Shown here one piece after another: positions 33,994 through 42,280 of a DNA stretch of 57,211 nucleotides. The stretch covers positions 1 through 57,211 of the forward strand of contig JAHXQP010000032.1 of the NCBI GenBank assembly GCA_019391515.1. The letters run 5' to 3'. Positions within the stretch are counted from its first letter, which is position 1; every line of letters starts with the position of its first letter. Source of the stretch: Clostridiaceae bacterium. Lineage in GTDB: Bacteria > Bacillota > Clostridia > Tissierellales > Sporanaerobacteraceae. Below the pieces are notes generated by a model. It searched no databases and was not told the DNA's origin. It worked only from the letters and a program-made list of their open reading frames with translations. Position numbers and translations under genes: made by a program.

Positions 33994-35040
33994 TCATTTT
34001 GAATGATTAATTAGTGCTAGAAGCCAAAGTGGTAATGTATCTAAATCAGCGCCATTTTCTATTGACCTTTCTAAAACAACTTCAGCAGGTGTTTTTCCTT
34101 CTTTAGGTCCATTAGGAATTATACTGTAAAAATTGTATTTCCTTATAAAACTATTAATAGCATCTTCAACTTTTATAAAAGAATCTAAATCATCATTTAA
34201 AGGAATTTTATTGTAAAACTCCATCATTAAAAATTCATTAAATTCTCTCATATCATCTAATATATCAATATATTCAGAAGAAATAAATATATGATTAATA
34301 TTAAAATCCTCTAAAATTTCTTTATATTTATTGCCTTTTACAAAATAGGGTAAAAACTCCCTTTCCTTTTCAGTAACTAAATTTTCAATATCTAAGCTAA
34401 AGGTTTCCAATAGATAAATCAACTTACGTTCAAAGTACTGCCAAATATCAATATCCTGCTTCTTATTGTATATTTTTACCTCTCTCCATCTTGAAACAAT
34501 ATCATAAAAACTATATTGATATATCCTGCCTATTCCCTCAAAAGTGCCTATAAAATCAATTCTCTGAATTACTAAATAACCAGGATAAGCTTTCTTTGCA
34601 TTTAAAAAAATAGACATATCTTTCTTATCCCTTTTCTTGATATTTATATGTGATTTTTCATTCATAGAGTATTCTATTCTCTGGGCCTTTCTTGTTAAAT
34701 TATGCCGCTTAAGTACATTATAAATTCCTGTTTCTCCTATATTAAATCCTTGGGATATTAATTCATAGTAAATCCTCTTAGGACCATCTGCTGGATATTT
34801 TGTAACGTATAATAATATTTCTTGTTCAATATCTTTACTAACTTTATTTGGCATTTTAGGCTTTCTGCGTTTCTTATTCTCCAGCCCAGCCATTCCATGT
34901 TTCTCATAAGCCTTTTTCCAATTATAAAATGTTGTCCTTGATATTCCAAACAATTCGCACGTTTGAGAAACGTTATCCCCTTTCAAAGCATGTTGTAATA
35001 TCATATATTTGGTATATGCATTAAACCCCTTAGATTTCAT
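33994..35040 (-). CDS. Transposase-derived HTH / DDE-like protein, probably inactive
   Basis: The 348-residue protein has an IS481/IS3-type N-terminal helix-turn-helix (VSQTCELFGISRTTFYNWKK, about 24-43), a second winged region (ADGPKRIYYELISQGFNIGE, about 90-110) and an integrase-core-like half (VIQRIDFIGTF, QYSFYDIVSRWREVKIY). By eye against the IS481 pattern, the second catalytic Asp (TDNGxEF) reads TEKEREF and the catalytic Glu (VERFHR) reads MREFNE, so DDE chemistry is probably lost. No flanking inverted repeats or target duplications were seen. It is cotranscribed with the FAD oxidoreductase. Likely a domesticated DNA-binding protein, perhaps a regulator. Confidence 0.65.
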   Translation of the reverse strand: MKSKGFNAYTKYMILQHALKGDNVSQTCELFGISRTTFYNWKKAYEKHGMAGLENKKRRKPKMPNKVSKDIEQEILLYVTKYPADGPKRIYYELISQGFNIGETGIYNVLKRHNLTRKAQRIEYSMNEKSHINIKKRDKKDMSIFLNAKKAYPGYLVIQRIDFIGTFEGIGRIYQYSFYDIVSRWREVKIYNKKQDIDIWQYFERKLIYLLETFSLDIENLVTEKEREFLPYFVKGNKYKEILEDFNINHIFISSEYIDILDDMREFNEFLMMEFYNKIPLNDDLDSFIKVEDAINSFIRKYNFYSIIPNGPKEGKTPAEVVLERSIENGADLDTLPLWLLALINHSK

Positions 35041-35233
35041 AATAGCCCCCCTTCATTTAAAAGGAAACTTATAAATAATAAAAATAAATTATGGAATTGT
35101 TTTAACTTTAAATATATGTTTACATAATAATATCATATAACCCTTTATAAAAAAAGTAGAACCAATATTTATAATATTTTTCAGATATAATTAACTTATT
35201 TTATACTATGAAATAATAATTAAAATCATATAA

Positions 35234-35262
35234 AATAGATCGAAGAAATTCTCCGATCTATT
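35234..35262 (-). terminator. Hairpin after the DUF362 gene
   Basis: AATAGATCG and CGATCTATT form a perfect 9-bp stem around an 11-nt loop immediately after the DUF362 stop. The T-run on the minus strand is short (ATTTTA). Confidence 0.6.
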
Positions 35263-35264
35263 CA

Positions 35265-36434
35265 TCATCCTCCATTAAATATTTTCTTATTTAATCCTTC
35301 TTTCTTAATATCTATTGCTTTTTTAGGACATAATTCATGACAACAGAAACATCTAATACATTGTTTTAAATCCACTTCTGGATATTCACTTGACATATCA
35401 ATAGCTTTAGGTGGGCAACTATTAGCACATATTCCGCAAGAAATACACATATCATGGTTAAATACTGGACTCGGTCTAAAGTTATTTAAAACCCATTTTT
35501 CTAAAAATTTCGGCACCCTTCCTCCAATAAAATTTATGCTAGTTGAGGCAGGAAGTTTAAATGGTTCTATATCTATCTCTTCAATTGTTGTACCCACTAC
35601 TTCTACGTCATCAATATTCCCACTAAATAATTTCCTTTCCTTAGCTCTTTTTATAGTAGGTATAGATAGTGGTTCTATACCTACTATATATGAAGCTATT
35701 GTATCTAAAGCATATGAATTTTCTGAAGCCATAAGAAGACCTAAAAATCTTTTATCTCCAGAAGAAGGGCCATCTCCTTCCATTCCTTCAATTCCATCAA
35801 TTATTGAAAACACTGGTTTTACATACTCACATATATCAACTAATGCATCAGAAAAATTGTCTACACTATTCATTCTAAAATGATAATCAGCCTTAGTCAA
35901 TCCCGGTATTGTGCCAAATAAATTTTTAACTGCTCCTGTATAAGTCATCATAGCATGAGTTTTTAGCTTAGCTGCAGAAACAACAAAATCTACTTCATTA
36001 AAAGCTTTAACTATCTTCATATGCTTAAGAAGTTTTGCATTATCATTATTTATTTCAGCATAGGATGTATCAAAATTAAGTTGGCAGCCAGTCCTCTTTT
36101 GCACTTCAAACATACCTGTAGCTTTGTATGTGGCTCTAAGGGACTTTTCGTTAAAAGGTCCTCCTGGACTGTCTCCAACAATAACTTCACAACCTAATTT
36201 TTGTAAATATCTAACTACTCCTTCTACTACATAAGGATGTGTTGTTACAGCTTCATCAGGAAAATTCTTTTTCAATAAATTTGCTTTTACTAATACTTTG
36301 TTGCCATTTTTAATTTGTTTTTTTAAAGAATCTATATTATCTAAGCATTCAAAGATTTTTTTCTCTACCTTTTTATAATCATAGCTATCACACTCTACAA
36401 TACTTACCTTTTCCAACAAGACCAATCCTTTCAT
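35265..36434 (-). CDS. DUF362 protein with two 4Fe-4S ferredoxin motifs
   Basis: The protein of up to 389 residues has a DUF362 domain (KANLLKKNFPDEAVTTHPYV, GDSPGGPFNEKSLRATYKAT, KLKTHAMMTYTGAVKNLFG) and a C-terminal ferredoxin domain with CISCGICANSCPPKAIDM and CIRCFCCHELCPKKAIDI. Family members are common in anaerobes and are thought to be electron-transfer proteins without a defined partner. The start is uncertain: ATG 36434 lacks a good ribosome-binding site, while TTG codons at 36419 or 36416 follow AAAGGA and would shorten the protein by five or six residues. The next gene upstream is a small membrane protein. Confidence 0.85.
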   Translation of the reverse strand: MKGLVLLEKVSIVECDSYDYKKVEKKIFECLDNIDSLKKQIKNGNKVLVKANLLKKNFPDEAVTTHPYVVEGVVRYLQKLGCEVIVGDSPGGPFNEKSLRATYKATGMFEVQKRTGCQLNFDTSYAEINNDNAKLLKHMKIVKAFNEVDFVVSAAKLKTHAMMTYTGAVKNLFGTIPGLTKADYHFRMNSVDNFSDALVDICEYVKPVFSIIDGIEGMEGDGPSSGDKRFLGLLMASENSYALDTIASYIVGIEPLSIPTIKRAKERKLFSGNIDDVEVVGTTIEEIDIEPFKLPASTSINFIGGRVPKFLEKWVLNNFRPSPVFNHDMCISCGICANSCPPKAIDMSSEYPEVDLKQCIRCFCCHELCPKKAIDIKKEGLNKKIFNGG

Positions 36435-36454
36435 AAAAGTACTAGATCCATATT

Positions 36455-36649
36455 CTAATTATCTAATTTTTCATTTATTTCGTCTATGGACCTTTCGACC
36501 CCTTTCAGTACTTCCCTAAGTTCCCTAAAATATTTTATTATTTTTATTCCTAAAAAAACAAATAAAATAATCGTAAATACCAAAAACACTATAGGTATTA
36601 TTTCAACTAAAAAGGCTTTTGGCGGTAAAACTCTAACATCAAAATTCAT
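36455..36649 (-). CDS. Small membrane protein with C-terminal coiled helix, unknown
   Basis: The 64-residue protein (ATG 36649 after GGGGAGGT) has one strong membrane helix (VEIIPIVFLVFTIILFVFLG) followed by a charged amphipathic helix (LREVLKGVERSIDEINEKLD). A longer frame from 36676 begins in the ribosome-binding region and is not chosen. It ends 20 bp before the DUF362 gene on the same strand. I recognise no family. Confidence 0.6.
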   Translation of the reverse strand: MNFDVRVLPPKAFLVEIIPIVFLVFTIILFVFLGIKIIKYFRELREVLKGVERSIDEINEKLDN

Positions 36650-36730
36650 TTTATACCTCCCCGATTTATATAACAATACTTATTTAAAAACGTATTATGT
36701 AAATATAACCTATAATTTCCTAGTATATGA

Positions 36731-37456
36731 TTATTTCTCATAATTTCTTAATCTAAAGTTAAAATAAATAAACATTATAATACATATGATTGTAACTATT
36801 AGACCTGACTCTGGTATAATAGAATAGCCTGTCCATAATCCTTCACTCACTTCTAAATTAATCAATCCTTTAATATTATATTTATAGCCCATAAATACAA
36901 TACTTTGTATCAAGTTCCAAGATAAATGATATCCTAGAGGCAACATAAGAGATCCTGTTCTAACAACAATTATTGATAATATAATCCCAATCAAAGTAGC
37001 ATTTATTATACCTATCCAAATAGTTTCACTTGTAGAATATGATTGAAAGTGGAATAGCCCAAAAAATATCGAAGGAATAATTATAGCAATATTAGTTGGC
37101 AAAATAATGGATAGCTTCCTCAACATATATCCTCTAAAAAAAGATTCCTCTAAAAGCGAAACACTCAAATAAGTAAATAATCCTGATAAAACCATGATCA
37201 ATGTATCTTTTGCACCTTCAGTTGAAATATAGATTTTACCTTCTCCAATAATAGTTATTATTAGAGGATATAATGCAAAAAATAAAATACCACTTAAAAT
37301 TCCTTCTAAAAATAACTTTCTACCTCTTTTATCAAAATGCAGTAAAAAACTTCTAATATCTTCTTGATGAATCACTCTCCTAAAAAATATTATTAGTAAA
37401 AACAAAATTAAGTTAATAATTCCTGTAGCAATATTATCTTGAATCATTTCCTTCAT
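36731..37456 (-). CDS. CPBP family intramembrane metalloprotease
   Basis: The 241-residue, multi-pass membrane protein has the three Abi/CPBP motifs: EESFFRGYML (EExxxR) near residue 122, FGLFHFQ (FxxxH) near 153 and HLSWN (HxxxN/D) near 192. These form a membrane-embedded, Rce1-like peptidase. Roles in this family range from prenyl-protein processing to bacteriocin self-immunity; no bacteriocin gene is adjacent. Unlike the broken CPBP gene near 21.5 kb, all motifs are intact here. Confidence 0.88.
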   Translation of the reverse strand: MKEMIQDNIATGIINLILFLLIIFFRRVIHQEDIRSFLLHFDKRGRKLFLEGILSGILFFALYPLIITIIGEGKIYISTEGAKDTLIMVLSGLFTYLSVSLLEESFFRGYMLRKLSIILPTNIAIIIPSIFFGLFHFQSYSTSETIWIGIINATLIGIILSIIVVRTGSLMLPLGYHLSWNLIQSIVFMGYKYNIKGLINLEVSEGLWTGYSIIPESGLIVTIICIIMFIYFNFRLRNYEK

Positions 37457-37604
37457 CCTTTTTTAAAAAATTTTAACATCTTTCTAATAAATAGTTTCAT
37501 CTTTTTATATTTTTATTTTATCATAATAAATATATTAAAGCTTTATTTTTTCATTATATGGAATTTGATATTTTTTTCACAAATAGTCTGAATATATTTA
37601 TATG

Positions 37605-37634
37605 TTAGAATTTTGAGATAATTTATGGTATAAT
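37605..37634 (+). promoter_or_regulatory. Probable brnQ promoter
   Basis: A perfect TATAAT (37629-37634) is preceded at 18 nt by a weak -35 box TTAGAA (37605-37610), about 50 bp upstream of brnQ. No T-box or leader-peptide structure was seen in the short leader. Confidence 0.5.
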
Positions 37635-37683
37635 AAAAAAACATCACCACAAAGAGTTAAATTAAAATAAGGGGGATATGTTA

Positions 37684-38979
37684 ATGAAAAAGCTTAACTC
37701 TAAAGAGATCTTAGTTATCGGCTTTGCATTATTTGCTATGTTCTTTGGTGCAGGAAATTTAATTTTTCCACCATCTATTGGCCTATTAGCAGGGGAAAAG
37801 TGGAAAGCTGCTTTATTAGGATTTTCTTTAACTGGTATAGGTCTTCCTATACTTGGAGTACTATCTGTAGCTATATCGGGTGGCTCTATCAATAGTTTGT
37901 TAAATAAAGTTGGCCCTAAATTTGCTTTAGTTTTTAGTATCTTAATAATGATTCTAATTGGTCCACTATTGGCAATACCTAGAACTGGAGCAACTGCCTT
38001 TGAAATAGGAATACAACCATTATTTCCTTCAATAGGTCCAGTTATAAGTTCACTTATATTTTTTGGATTAACCTTATTTTTAACAATAAGTTCTACTAGT
38101 ATCATTGATGTTATCGGAAAATTTTTAACACCAATACTTTTGATTATGATATCTACTATAATAATTAAAGGAATTCTCAATCCTATAGGTGTACCTATAG
38201 ATACTAATATGACCCAACCATTTTCCACAGGATTTGGAGATGGGTACCAAACCATGGATTTACTCGCTGCAATAGTATTTGGTGGTATTATAGTAGATGA
38301 TATAAAAAATAAGGGAATAACGGAAAAGAATGAACAATTTAAGACTATTGCCAAAACAGGTCTTATTGCTGGTATCGGATTAGGAATTGTATATGGAGGT
38401 CTTCTATATCTTGGAGCTGCCAGTAGTTCTGTGTTTCCACAAGGAATAGAAAAAGTATCTTTAACAACTAATATAACCATAACAATTCTAGGTGATTTAG
38501 GTAAAATAGTACTAGGAATATGTGTTTATTCCGCATGTCTTACTACATCTGTTGGCCTTACCGCCACTGTAGGACACTTCTTTAGAAATCTAAATAAAGA
38601 AAAATTTAATTATAAAACCATTGTCATAATATCCACTATAGTAAGTATCATTATTTCCAACATTGGTGTTGAAAGTATAATTACTTTTGCAGATCCTATC
38701 TTGAAAATAGTATATCCAATCGCTATTATACTAGTTATTATAAATGTATTTGATAATTTAATTGAAAATAAAAAAATTTATTTAGGTGCAACTATTGGTA
38801 CATTTTGTGTAAGTCTAGTAGATGGATTGTCTGCTATGGGTGTCAATACCTCTTTTATAGGAGAATTTATACAAACTCTTCCATTCGCTGATAGTGGTTT
38901 TGGTTGGATACTTCCTGCAATTTTAGGAATAATACTAACCCATCTAATCACAAAAATAAAAGAAAGTGCCTTTGTATAA
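37684..38979 (+). CDS. brnQ: Branched-chain amino acid carrier BrnQ
   Basis: The protein (about 431 residues from ATG 37684, eight bases after GGGGG) has twelve or so membrane segments and the LIVCS-family signature GFALFAMFFGAGNLIFPPSI, followed by GLPILGVLSVAISGGSI and PRTGATAFEIGI. It imports Leu, Ile and Val with Na+ or H+. An ATG two codons earlier is too close to the ribosome-binding site. In amino-acid-fermenting anaerobes such uptake feeds Stickland metabolism; that is context, not evidence from the window. Confidence 0.93.
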   Translation: MKKLNSKEILVIGFALFAMFFGAGNLIFPPSIGLLAGEKWKAALLGFSLTGIGLPILGVLSVAISGGSINSLLNKVGPKFALVFSILIMILIGPLLAIPRTGATAFEIGIQPLFPSIGPVISSLIFFGLTLFLTISSTSIIDVIGKFLTPILLIMISTIIIKGILNPIGVPIDTNMTQPFSTGFGDGYQTMDLLAAIVFGGIIVDDIKNKGITEKNEQFKTIAKTGLIAGIGLGIVYGGLLYLGAASSSVFPQGIEKVSLTTNITITILGDLGKIVLGICVYSACLTTSVGLTATVGHFFRNLNKEKFNYKTIVIISTIVSIIISNIGVESIITFADPILKIVYPIAIILVIINVFDNLIENKKIYLGATIGTFCVSLVDGLSAMGVNTSFIGEFIQTLPFADSGFGWILPAILGIILTHLITKIKESAFV

Positions 38980-39228
38980 TTGGAATTAAATTCATTGGCA
39001 CCTAATTTAAACTTTATTAGTGACATACTAAAATGGTATCTATATAAATACGGTCTTCTCAGCTATACTTTGATTATTGTAGGAAGTATTTATTTTATAT
39101 GTATAAGAGCCTTATTCATTAATATAAAAAACAATCACTACGACAGAGTTCTTATGTTGATAATACTTATGTTAATAGTTCTCGGTGGCCTTATAGGCTT
39201 TGGAATTGAAAGTTCTTTAAATCAATAG
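38980..39228 (+). CDS. Small membrane protein downstream of brnQ, unknown
   Basis: An 82-residue frame begins with TTG directly after the brnQ stop and encodes two hydrophobic segments (LLSYTLIIVGSIYFICIRAL and VLMLIILMLIVLGGLIGFGI). The TTG has no convincing ribosome-binding site, so it would depend on translational coupling with brnQ. A terminator follows at 39241. No family is recognised. Confidence 0.5.
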   Translation: MELNSLAPNLNFISDILKWYLYKYGLLSYTLIIVGSIYFICIRALFINIKNNHYDRVLMLIILMLIVLGGLIGFGIESSLNQ

Positions 39229-39240
39229 AAGTAAAAAATT

Positions 39241-39276
39241 AACTTAGCTGTCTCATTTAAATGAAACGGCTAAGTT
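39241..39276. terminator. Bidirectional terminator
   Basis: AACTTAGCTGT and ACGGCTAAGTT form an 11-bp stem (one G-T pair); the loop CTCATTTAAATGAA is itself partly palindromic. It separates the brnQ unit from the convergent MBL-fold gene. Confidence 0.7.
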
Positions 39277-39282
39277 AATAAT

Positions 39283-40263
39283 TTATCTCTTATTCTTTAA
39301 TTTATAATACAGGATTCCATTTTCATTAGTTCTTTCTGCCTCCCCAATAGAATAAAGATGTTCTAAGTGAGACATAGCTTCTCCTGAAGCAAACCATTTT
39401 TGTGGATTAGGAAACTCTTCCCAACTACTACATCTTAAATCCCAATGCATACTAGCAGCTGTATCTCTAACTGTCATTTCTTTATCTTTAATTATTTCTC
39501 TAACTTCATCAAGACGATTTTTATGATGTTTAAATAATTGATCAATTCTTTTCCTATGATCTCTAACAATATTTCTATGAGCTGTGAAAAGATAATCTAT
39601 TTCATAATCATAAACTTTTTTCAAACTTTCAAAATATACAGCAAGTATATCTTGTTCATATCCCCAGAAAGCAATATTTGGTGTTATTCTATCCAATATA
39701 TGATCTCCACAGAAAAATATCTTTTTATTCCTTTCATAAAGCCCGATATGTCCAGGAGTATGTCCAGGAATATCTATTATCTCAAAAGTATAATCACCAA
39801 TCTCTATTTTATCCCCTTCTTCAAGAGGAATAAAATCAATAGGATTTTTAGGACAATATTTATATCCAGGATGATCATCAAAGGATATATTATCTTTTTC
39901 TAAATCGAATTCTTTTTTAAGTTCGTTAAAGTTTCCCCAATATTCTATTCCAGTCATATCATTTATCATCTTGCCATCTATTTTCCCTGCATATATCCTA
40001 GCACCTTCTTTGTTTAAAGCTGTAGCAAGTCCACAATGATCTGAATGTAGGTGGGTAATAAATAGATCTGTCTTATTAAAGTCAATACCTAATTCTTCAA
40101 TTCCTTCCATAAAAGCTTCCTTACATTCTTTCCTATTAAATCCTGTATCTACTATTAAATTCCTATCTTCAGAAACTATTATATAACTATTGATAGCCCT
40201 AAGAGGATTATTAGGTAATGGAATCTCTTGTTTGTAGATATTTGGATAAACCTCTTGTAACAT
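39283..40263 (-). CDS. MBL-fold metallohydrolase with C-terminal winged-helix-like domain
   Basis: The 326-residue protein has LIVDTGFN, the metal motif THLHSDHCG near residue 88, IPGHTPGHIGLY, FCGDHILDR and FTAHRN, which together give the full set of zinc ligands of the metallo-beta-lactamase fold. Its C-terminal 80 residues (KHHKNRLDEVREIIKDKEMT, MSHLEHLYSIGEAER) match the LACTB2/winged-helix tail of RNase-Z-like hydrolases. It has no signal peptide. The substrate is unknown. An isochorismatase-fold gene lies 23 bp upstream on the same strand. Confidence 0.9.
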   Translation of the reverse strand: MLQEVYPNIYKQEIPLPNNPLRAINSYIIVSEDRNLIVDTGFNRKECKEAFMEGIEELGIDFNKTDLFITHLHSDHCGLATALNKEGARIYAGKIDGKMINDMTGIEYWGNFNELKKEFDLEKDNISFDDHPGYKYCPKNPIDFIPLEEGDKIEIGDYTFEIIDIPGHTPGHIGLYERNKKIFFCGDHILDRITPNIAFWGYEQDILAVYFESLKKVYDYEIDYLFTAHRNIVRDHRKRIDQLFKHHKNRLDEVREIIKDKEMTVRDTAASMHWDLRCSSWEEFPNPQKWFASGEAMSHLEHLYSIGEAERTNENGILYYKLKNKR

Positions 40264-40286
40264 TTAATCACCCTTATCTCATTTTT

Positions 40287-40835
40287 TTATTTTATAAGTT
40301 TAGATAATACCTTAAATTCTGGTGTACCAGCTTTTTTCAATAAATCAAATACTACTGTTTCTGTATTAGTTATTACGGCACCCATAGATTTCATCAAATC
40401 TAATCCATTTAAATAATCTCCTTTTTTTCTAGAACATACTCCATCATTCACTATAAATACTTCATAACCATCATTAATTAAATCTCTCGCCGTTTGGAAT
40501 ACACATACATGGGTTTCCATCCCTGTTATTATAACTTTTTTTCTTCCTGTTTCTTTAATAGCTTCTTTGATTTCATCTATATATACTGAAAAATTAACTT
40601 TTTCAAATTTTTTAGCATTTTGAAGCTTTTCTTCTAGTTCTGGAACTGTACTACCTAATCCCTTTGGATATTGTTCTGTAACTATAATTGGCATATCCAT
40701 TTCTTCTGCCGTAGAAATTAAAATATTTGTCTTATCTATTACCTGATCTCCATATTTCATAGCCTTTACTAATCTCTCTTGAATGTCAATAATAAGTAAC
40801 ATTGTTTCTTTACTATCTAATTTAAATTTTTCCAC
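40287..40835 (-). CDS. Isochorismatase-family cysteine hydrolase
   Basis: The 182-residue protein has the catalytic triad of the family: Asp in LLIIDIQERL (near 16), Lys in FEKVNFSVY (near 78) and Cys in ITGMETHVCVFQTA (near 113), with the cis-peptide segment just before the Cys. Related enzymes hydrolyse amides or vinyl ethers such as nicotinamide. Substrate not assignable from sequence. Probably cotranscribed with the MBL-fold gene. Confidence 0.9.
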   Translation of the reverse strand: MEKFKLDSKETMLLIIDIQERLVKAMKYGDQVIDKTNILISTAEEMDMPIIVTEQYPKGLGSTVPELEEKLQNAKKFEKVNFSVYIDEIKEAIKETGRKKVIITGMETHVCVFQTARDLINDGYEVFIVNDGVCSRKKGDYLNGLDLMKSMGAVITNTETVVFDLLKKAGTPEFKVLSKLIK

Positions 40836-41050
40836 AATATCACACTCCTATCTAAAATTAAGCCTTTAGTGTATATTTTTACCCATATACTGTTATTTGA
40901 AAACTTTTAATTCTACAAACTTATATTCTCCTTGAATCAAATAATTCCTTTTTTATTTTTTAAAATGTTATTTAAAATAAACATACTATTTAAATCTTCT
41001 TCTATTTCTAGTATAATAGATATATTATATATAGATTGAATGGTGATGAC

Positions 41051-41275
41051 ATGATTGATTTTGATATACTTCAATTAGTTTACTTGTTTTCCATGTTTTT
41101 TGTATTGTTTCTATGTATTACTAAAATTGTTTTACACAATATAAATAGACCTGTATATAGTAACTATCCTACTAATAGAGTTTTTAATAAGTATACTAGA
41201 GTAAATAACCTTACTGTTGATGATTATACCACATATAATAAATTCTTAATATGGCTATTTGTATCTGAATTTTAG
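41051..41275 (+). CDS. Small membrane protein, unknown
   Basis: The 74-residue protein starts at ATG 41051 after GGTGATGAC; an earlier in-frame ATG at 41036 is less well placed. It has an N-terminal hydrophobic helix (LQLVYLFSMFFVLFLCITKI) and a Tyr/Asn-rich tail. A likely promoter TATAAT lies at 41012-41017. It precedes the yidC-like gene by 50 bp on the same strand, so cotranscription is likely. Confidence 0.55.
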   Translation: MIDFDILQLVYLFSMFFVLFLCITKIVLHNINRPVYSNYPTNRVFNKYTRVNNLTVDDYTTYNKFLIWLFVSEF

Positions 41276-41324
41276 TCATAGTATTTTAAAATTATAAATT
41301 AATTAAATGGAGGTTTTGAATACT

Positions 41325-41936
41325 ATGACAAATATTTTTAATCAGTTATTTAATGTCATATTCAATTTTACTAGTGATTATGGCATAGCTATAATAGTTT
41401 TTACAATCTTAGTTAAACTTGCTTTGCTGCCTTTAAATATTAAACAAAAAAAATCTATGAAAGTTCAGCAAAAATTATCATTAGAAATGAATACATTGAA
41501 AGAAAAATATAAAGACGATCAAGAAAAACTTAATGAAGAAATGATAAACCTATATAAAGAAAATCCTGGTAGCGGGATAGGATTTTTACTATTATTTGCT
41601 CAAATGCCTATATTAATAGCAATGTATAGAGTTTTTTCTAATAATATAGTAAATTCTCCAACAATTATTTTGCCTTGGATAAATAATTTATCCAAACCAG
41701 ATCCTTATTTCTTAATTCCTATAATATATATAGTAAGCCAAGCATTACCTAGCCTATTAGTTACTATAGGAACAATTAAAAATTCTACAATTCCAAAATT
41801 CTCTATAACAATGCTAATTCCTACCTGTATAATTGCTATATTAATTTTAACTAAGTCACCTGCTGCTTTAGGTTTATATTTTATTATATCCAATATAATA
41901 TCAACTATCGAACAATTAATACCTGTTTCAGACTAG
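41325..41936 (+). CDS. yidC: YidC/Oxa1-family membrane insertase, short form
   Basis: The protein (about 203 residues from ATG 41325) begins within the conserved core: FNVIFNFTSDYGIAIIVFTI, LPLNIKQKKSMKVQQKL, a charged cytoplasmic hairpin (KEKYKDDQEKLNEEMINLYK) and GFLLLFAQMPILIAMYRVF. It has about five membrane segments and the Oxa1 fold but no lipoprotein signal. The housekeeping copy in Firmicutes normally lies next to rnpA and rpmH, absent here, so this is probably a second copy (inference). The start is not certain; a codon at 41307 overlaps the ribosome-binding site. Confidence 0.88.
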   Translation: MTNIFNQLFNVIFNFTSDYGIAIIVFTILVKLALLPLNIKQKKSMKVQQKLSLEMNTLKEKYKDDQEKLNEEMINLYKENPGSGIGFLLLFAQMPILIAMYRVFSNNIVNSPTIILPWINNLSKPDPYFLIPIIYIVSQALPSLLVTIGTIKNSTIPKFSITMLIPTCIIAILILTKSPAALGLYFIISNIISTIEQLIPVSD

Positions 41937-41937
41937 C

Positions 41938-41960
41938 AAAAGCCCCTTATGGGGCTTTTA
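41938..41960 (+). terminator. Terminator after yidC
   Basis: AAAAGCCCC and GGGGCTTTT form a 9-bp stem around TTAT, starting 2 bp after the stop codon. A classic Rho-independent structure. Confidence 0.9.
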
Positions 41961-42002
41961 ATTTCCTATATTTTCATGATATAATATCTACTGGTGATTA
42001 AA

Positions 42003-42248
42003 ATGTGCTATATATATATTCTTGAATGCTCAGATAAAACATTGTACACTGGTTGGACTAATAATCTTGAAAAAAGAATAAAAACCCATTCTAAAGGAAA
42101 AGGTGCTAAATATACTAGAGCTAGACTTCCTGTAAAGCTTGTATATTTTGAAAAATATAATGATAAAATATCTGCTCAAAAAAGAGAATACGAAATAAAA
42201 CAAATGTCTAGAAAAGAAAAACTTAAATTAATAAATCATGTCCTTTAA
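42003..42248 (+). CDS. GIY-YIG family nuclease-like protein
   Basis: The 81-residue protein starts at ATG 42003, after GGTGAT, with MCYIYILECSDKTLYTGWTN, the GIY-YIG motif in the YIYIL/YTGWTNNLEKR form, followed by the conserved Arg (KRIKTH), Tyr-Thr (AKYTRARLPVKLVY) and Glu (AQKREYEIKQM). It is a stand-alone UPF0213/YazA-type domain, as found in many Firmicutes, with no DNA-binding extension. Its cellular role is undefined. Confidence 0.9.
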   Translation: MCYIYILECSDKTLYTGWTNNLEKRIKTHSKGKGAKYTRARLPVKLVYFEKYNDKISAQKREYEIKQMSRKEKLKLINHVL

Positions 42249-42280
42249 TTATATTTCTGCATTCAACTGTAAAGTAATAG

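Noticed and set aside
34758-34949. 63-codon frame inside the transposase-derived gene on the same strand
   Set aside because: It lies in another reading frame of a gene with recognisable helix-turn-helix domains, and has no start signal of its own.
37457-37677. T-box or amino-acid riboswitch in front of brnQ
   Set aside because: The leader from the likely promoter is only about 50 bp long, and I see no specifier hairpin, T-box sequence or terminator/antiterminator pair.
37662-38480. Long minus-strand open frame of 272 codons opposite brnQ
   Set aside because: It is antisense to the clear membrane-transporter frame, is rich in Pro, Ile and Asn in a non-protein-like pattern, and has no ribosome-binding site. 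BrnQ motifs on the plus strand explain the region.
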